Origin: Elstera litoralis
GTDB taxonomy: Bacteria > Pseudomonadota > Alphaproteobacteria > Elsterales > Elsteraceae
Reading direction: 5' to 3'
DNA: 6,618 nucleotides
Assembly: GCF_000963705.1 (NCBI RefSeq)
Contig: NZ_LAJY01000166.1
Span: 1-6,618, forward strand
Under the pieces are notes generated by a model that saw only the letters and a list, made by a program, of their open reading frames with translations, searched no databases and had not been told where the DNA came from. Positions 6,094-6,618 of this stretch are shown in pieces. Made by a program: the position numbers and the translations under genes. Numbering within the stretch: the first letter of the stretch is position 1; every line of letters starts with the position of its first letter.

Positions 6094-6618
6094 TTACCCT
6101 TTGGCGCAATTGAGGAAACCGTCGCGCAGGGCGTCGGCATCCAGATCGCGCCCGATGAAGACGATGCGGCTGTCGCGCGTATCGCGCCCGCGCCAGGGGT
6201 TGCCCCAGCTATGGTTCATCTGCATGTGGACGCCCTGGAACACGAAGCGGCGGTTGGAGCCCGTCACGTTCAGAATGCCCTTCGAGCGGAAAATATCCTG
6301 GCCCTTCAGGCGCAGCAGCGTGCCGATCCAGGCTTCGAACTTATCCGGGTCGATGGGCTTATCGGTGGTGATACCGACCGAGGCTACGTCTTCTTCGTGG
6401 TGATGATGGTGATGGTCGAGAAAATGCGGCTCCTGCTCCAGAATGCGGTTCAGATCGAACGCGCCCCGGTTGAGGATCTGCTTGAGGTCGATCTCGCTGT
6501 TTTGCGTGTGATAGAGCGGCGCAAACGCGTTGATTTTGCGCACGCGCGCTTCCACCGCCGCCAGTTCTTCTGCCGACACAAGATCGACCTTATTCAGCAG
6601 CAGCACATCGGCAAAGGC
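6094..6618 (-). CDS. Second COG0523/CobW-family GTPase (partial, N-terminus beyond right edge)
   Basis: The C-terminal 174 residues of a G3E GTPase, open to the window's right edge. The visible part begins AFADVLLLNKVDLV, containing the guanine-recognition NKVD (residues 9-12). A run of six histidines follows (DHHHHHHEED, coded at 6397-6414), then the CobW C-terminal domain with SVGITTDKPIDPDKFEAW, ILNVTGSNRRFVFQGVHMQM and DSRIVFIGRDLD. Walker A and the CxCC motif lie outside and cannot be checked. This sequence type is common among alphaproteobacterial CobW-like proteins linked to zinc limitation. It differs clearly from the other GTPase of the operon: NKxD rather than TKQD, and a short His run in place of the longer 14-His linker. 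The two are therefore paralogous subfamilies, not a recent duplication. It is the most upstream gene visible, and its promoter is not in the window. Confidence 0.92.
   Translation of the reverse strand, partial: AFADVLLLNKVDLVSAEELAAVEARVRKINAFAPLYHTQNSEIDLKQILNRGAFDLNRILEQEPHFLDHHHHHHEEDVASVGITTDKPIDPDKFEAWIGTLLRLKGQDIFRSKGILNVTGSNRRFVFQGVHMQMNHSWGNPWRGRDTRDSRIVFIGRDLDADALRDGFLNCAKG

Overview
The window is GC-rich bacterial DNA, compact and densely coding. It holds two type II toxin-antitoxin (TA) modules, a transporter with a divergent LysR-type regulator, and a metal-homeostasis operon. The gene families and their arrangement fit an alphaproteobacterium, possibly Rhodospirillales. That placement is an inference from style and gene content; no rRNA or marker gene is present. 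No tRNA, rRNA, CRISPR array or insertion sequence was seen, and no gap between genes exceeds about 100 bases.

Layout from left to right. Positions 1-557 (minus strand) hold a Phd/YefM-type antitoxin and an overlapping PIN-domain (VapC-like) toxin that runs off the left edge. Positions 607-1466 (minus) hold a LysR-family regulator broken by a one-base frameshift near 1188-1193. It is divergent from an intact EamA/DMT-type exporter at 1559-2467 (plus), and a perfect inverted repeat lies between them. Positions 2464-3353 (minus) hold an Xre/DUF2384 antitoxin followed by a RES-domain toxin, a predicted NAD+-depleting TA module. The RES stop codon overlaps the exporter stop codon in tail-to-tail orientation. 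The AT-rich gap 3354-3445 carries a 9-bp inverted repeat and a repeated motif, and is the probable promoter/operator of this module.

Positions 3446-6618 (minus) are one tightly packed operon read from right to left. Its genes are a COG0523/CobW-family GTPase (N-terminus outside the window), a DUF924 protein, a cytosolic WD40-like beta-propeller, and a second, complete COG0523 GTPase. Junctions are 4-bp gaps or 1-4-bp overlaps, so the four are probably co-transcribed and translationally coupled. Both GTPases have His-rich segments, and the complete one has the CxCC metal-binding motif. The likely theme is zinc (or other transition metal) allocation. Zur control is plausible, but the operon promoter is not in the window.

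The most interesting points are the two-GTPase plus propeller plus DUF924 operon, the frameshifted regulator beside an intact target gene, and the structured operator region of the RES-Xre module.
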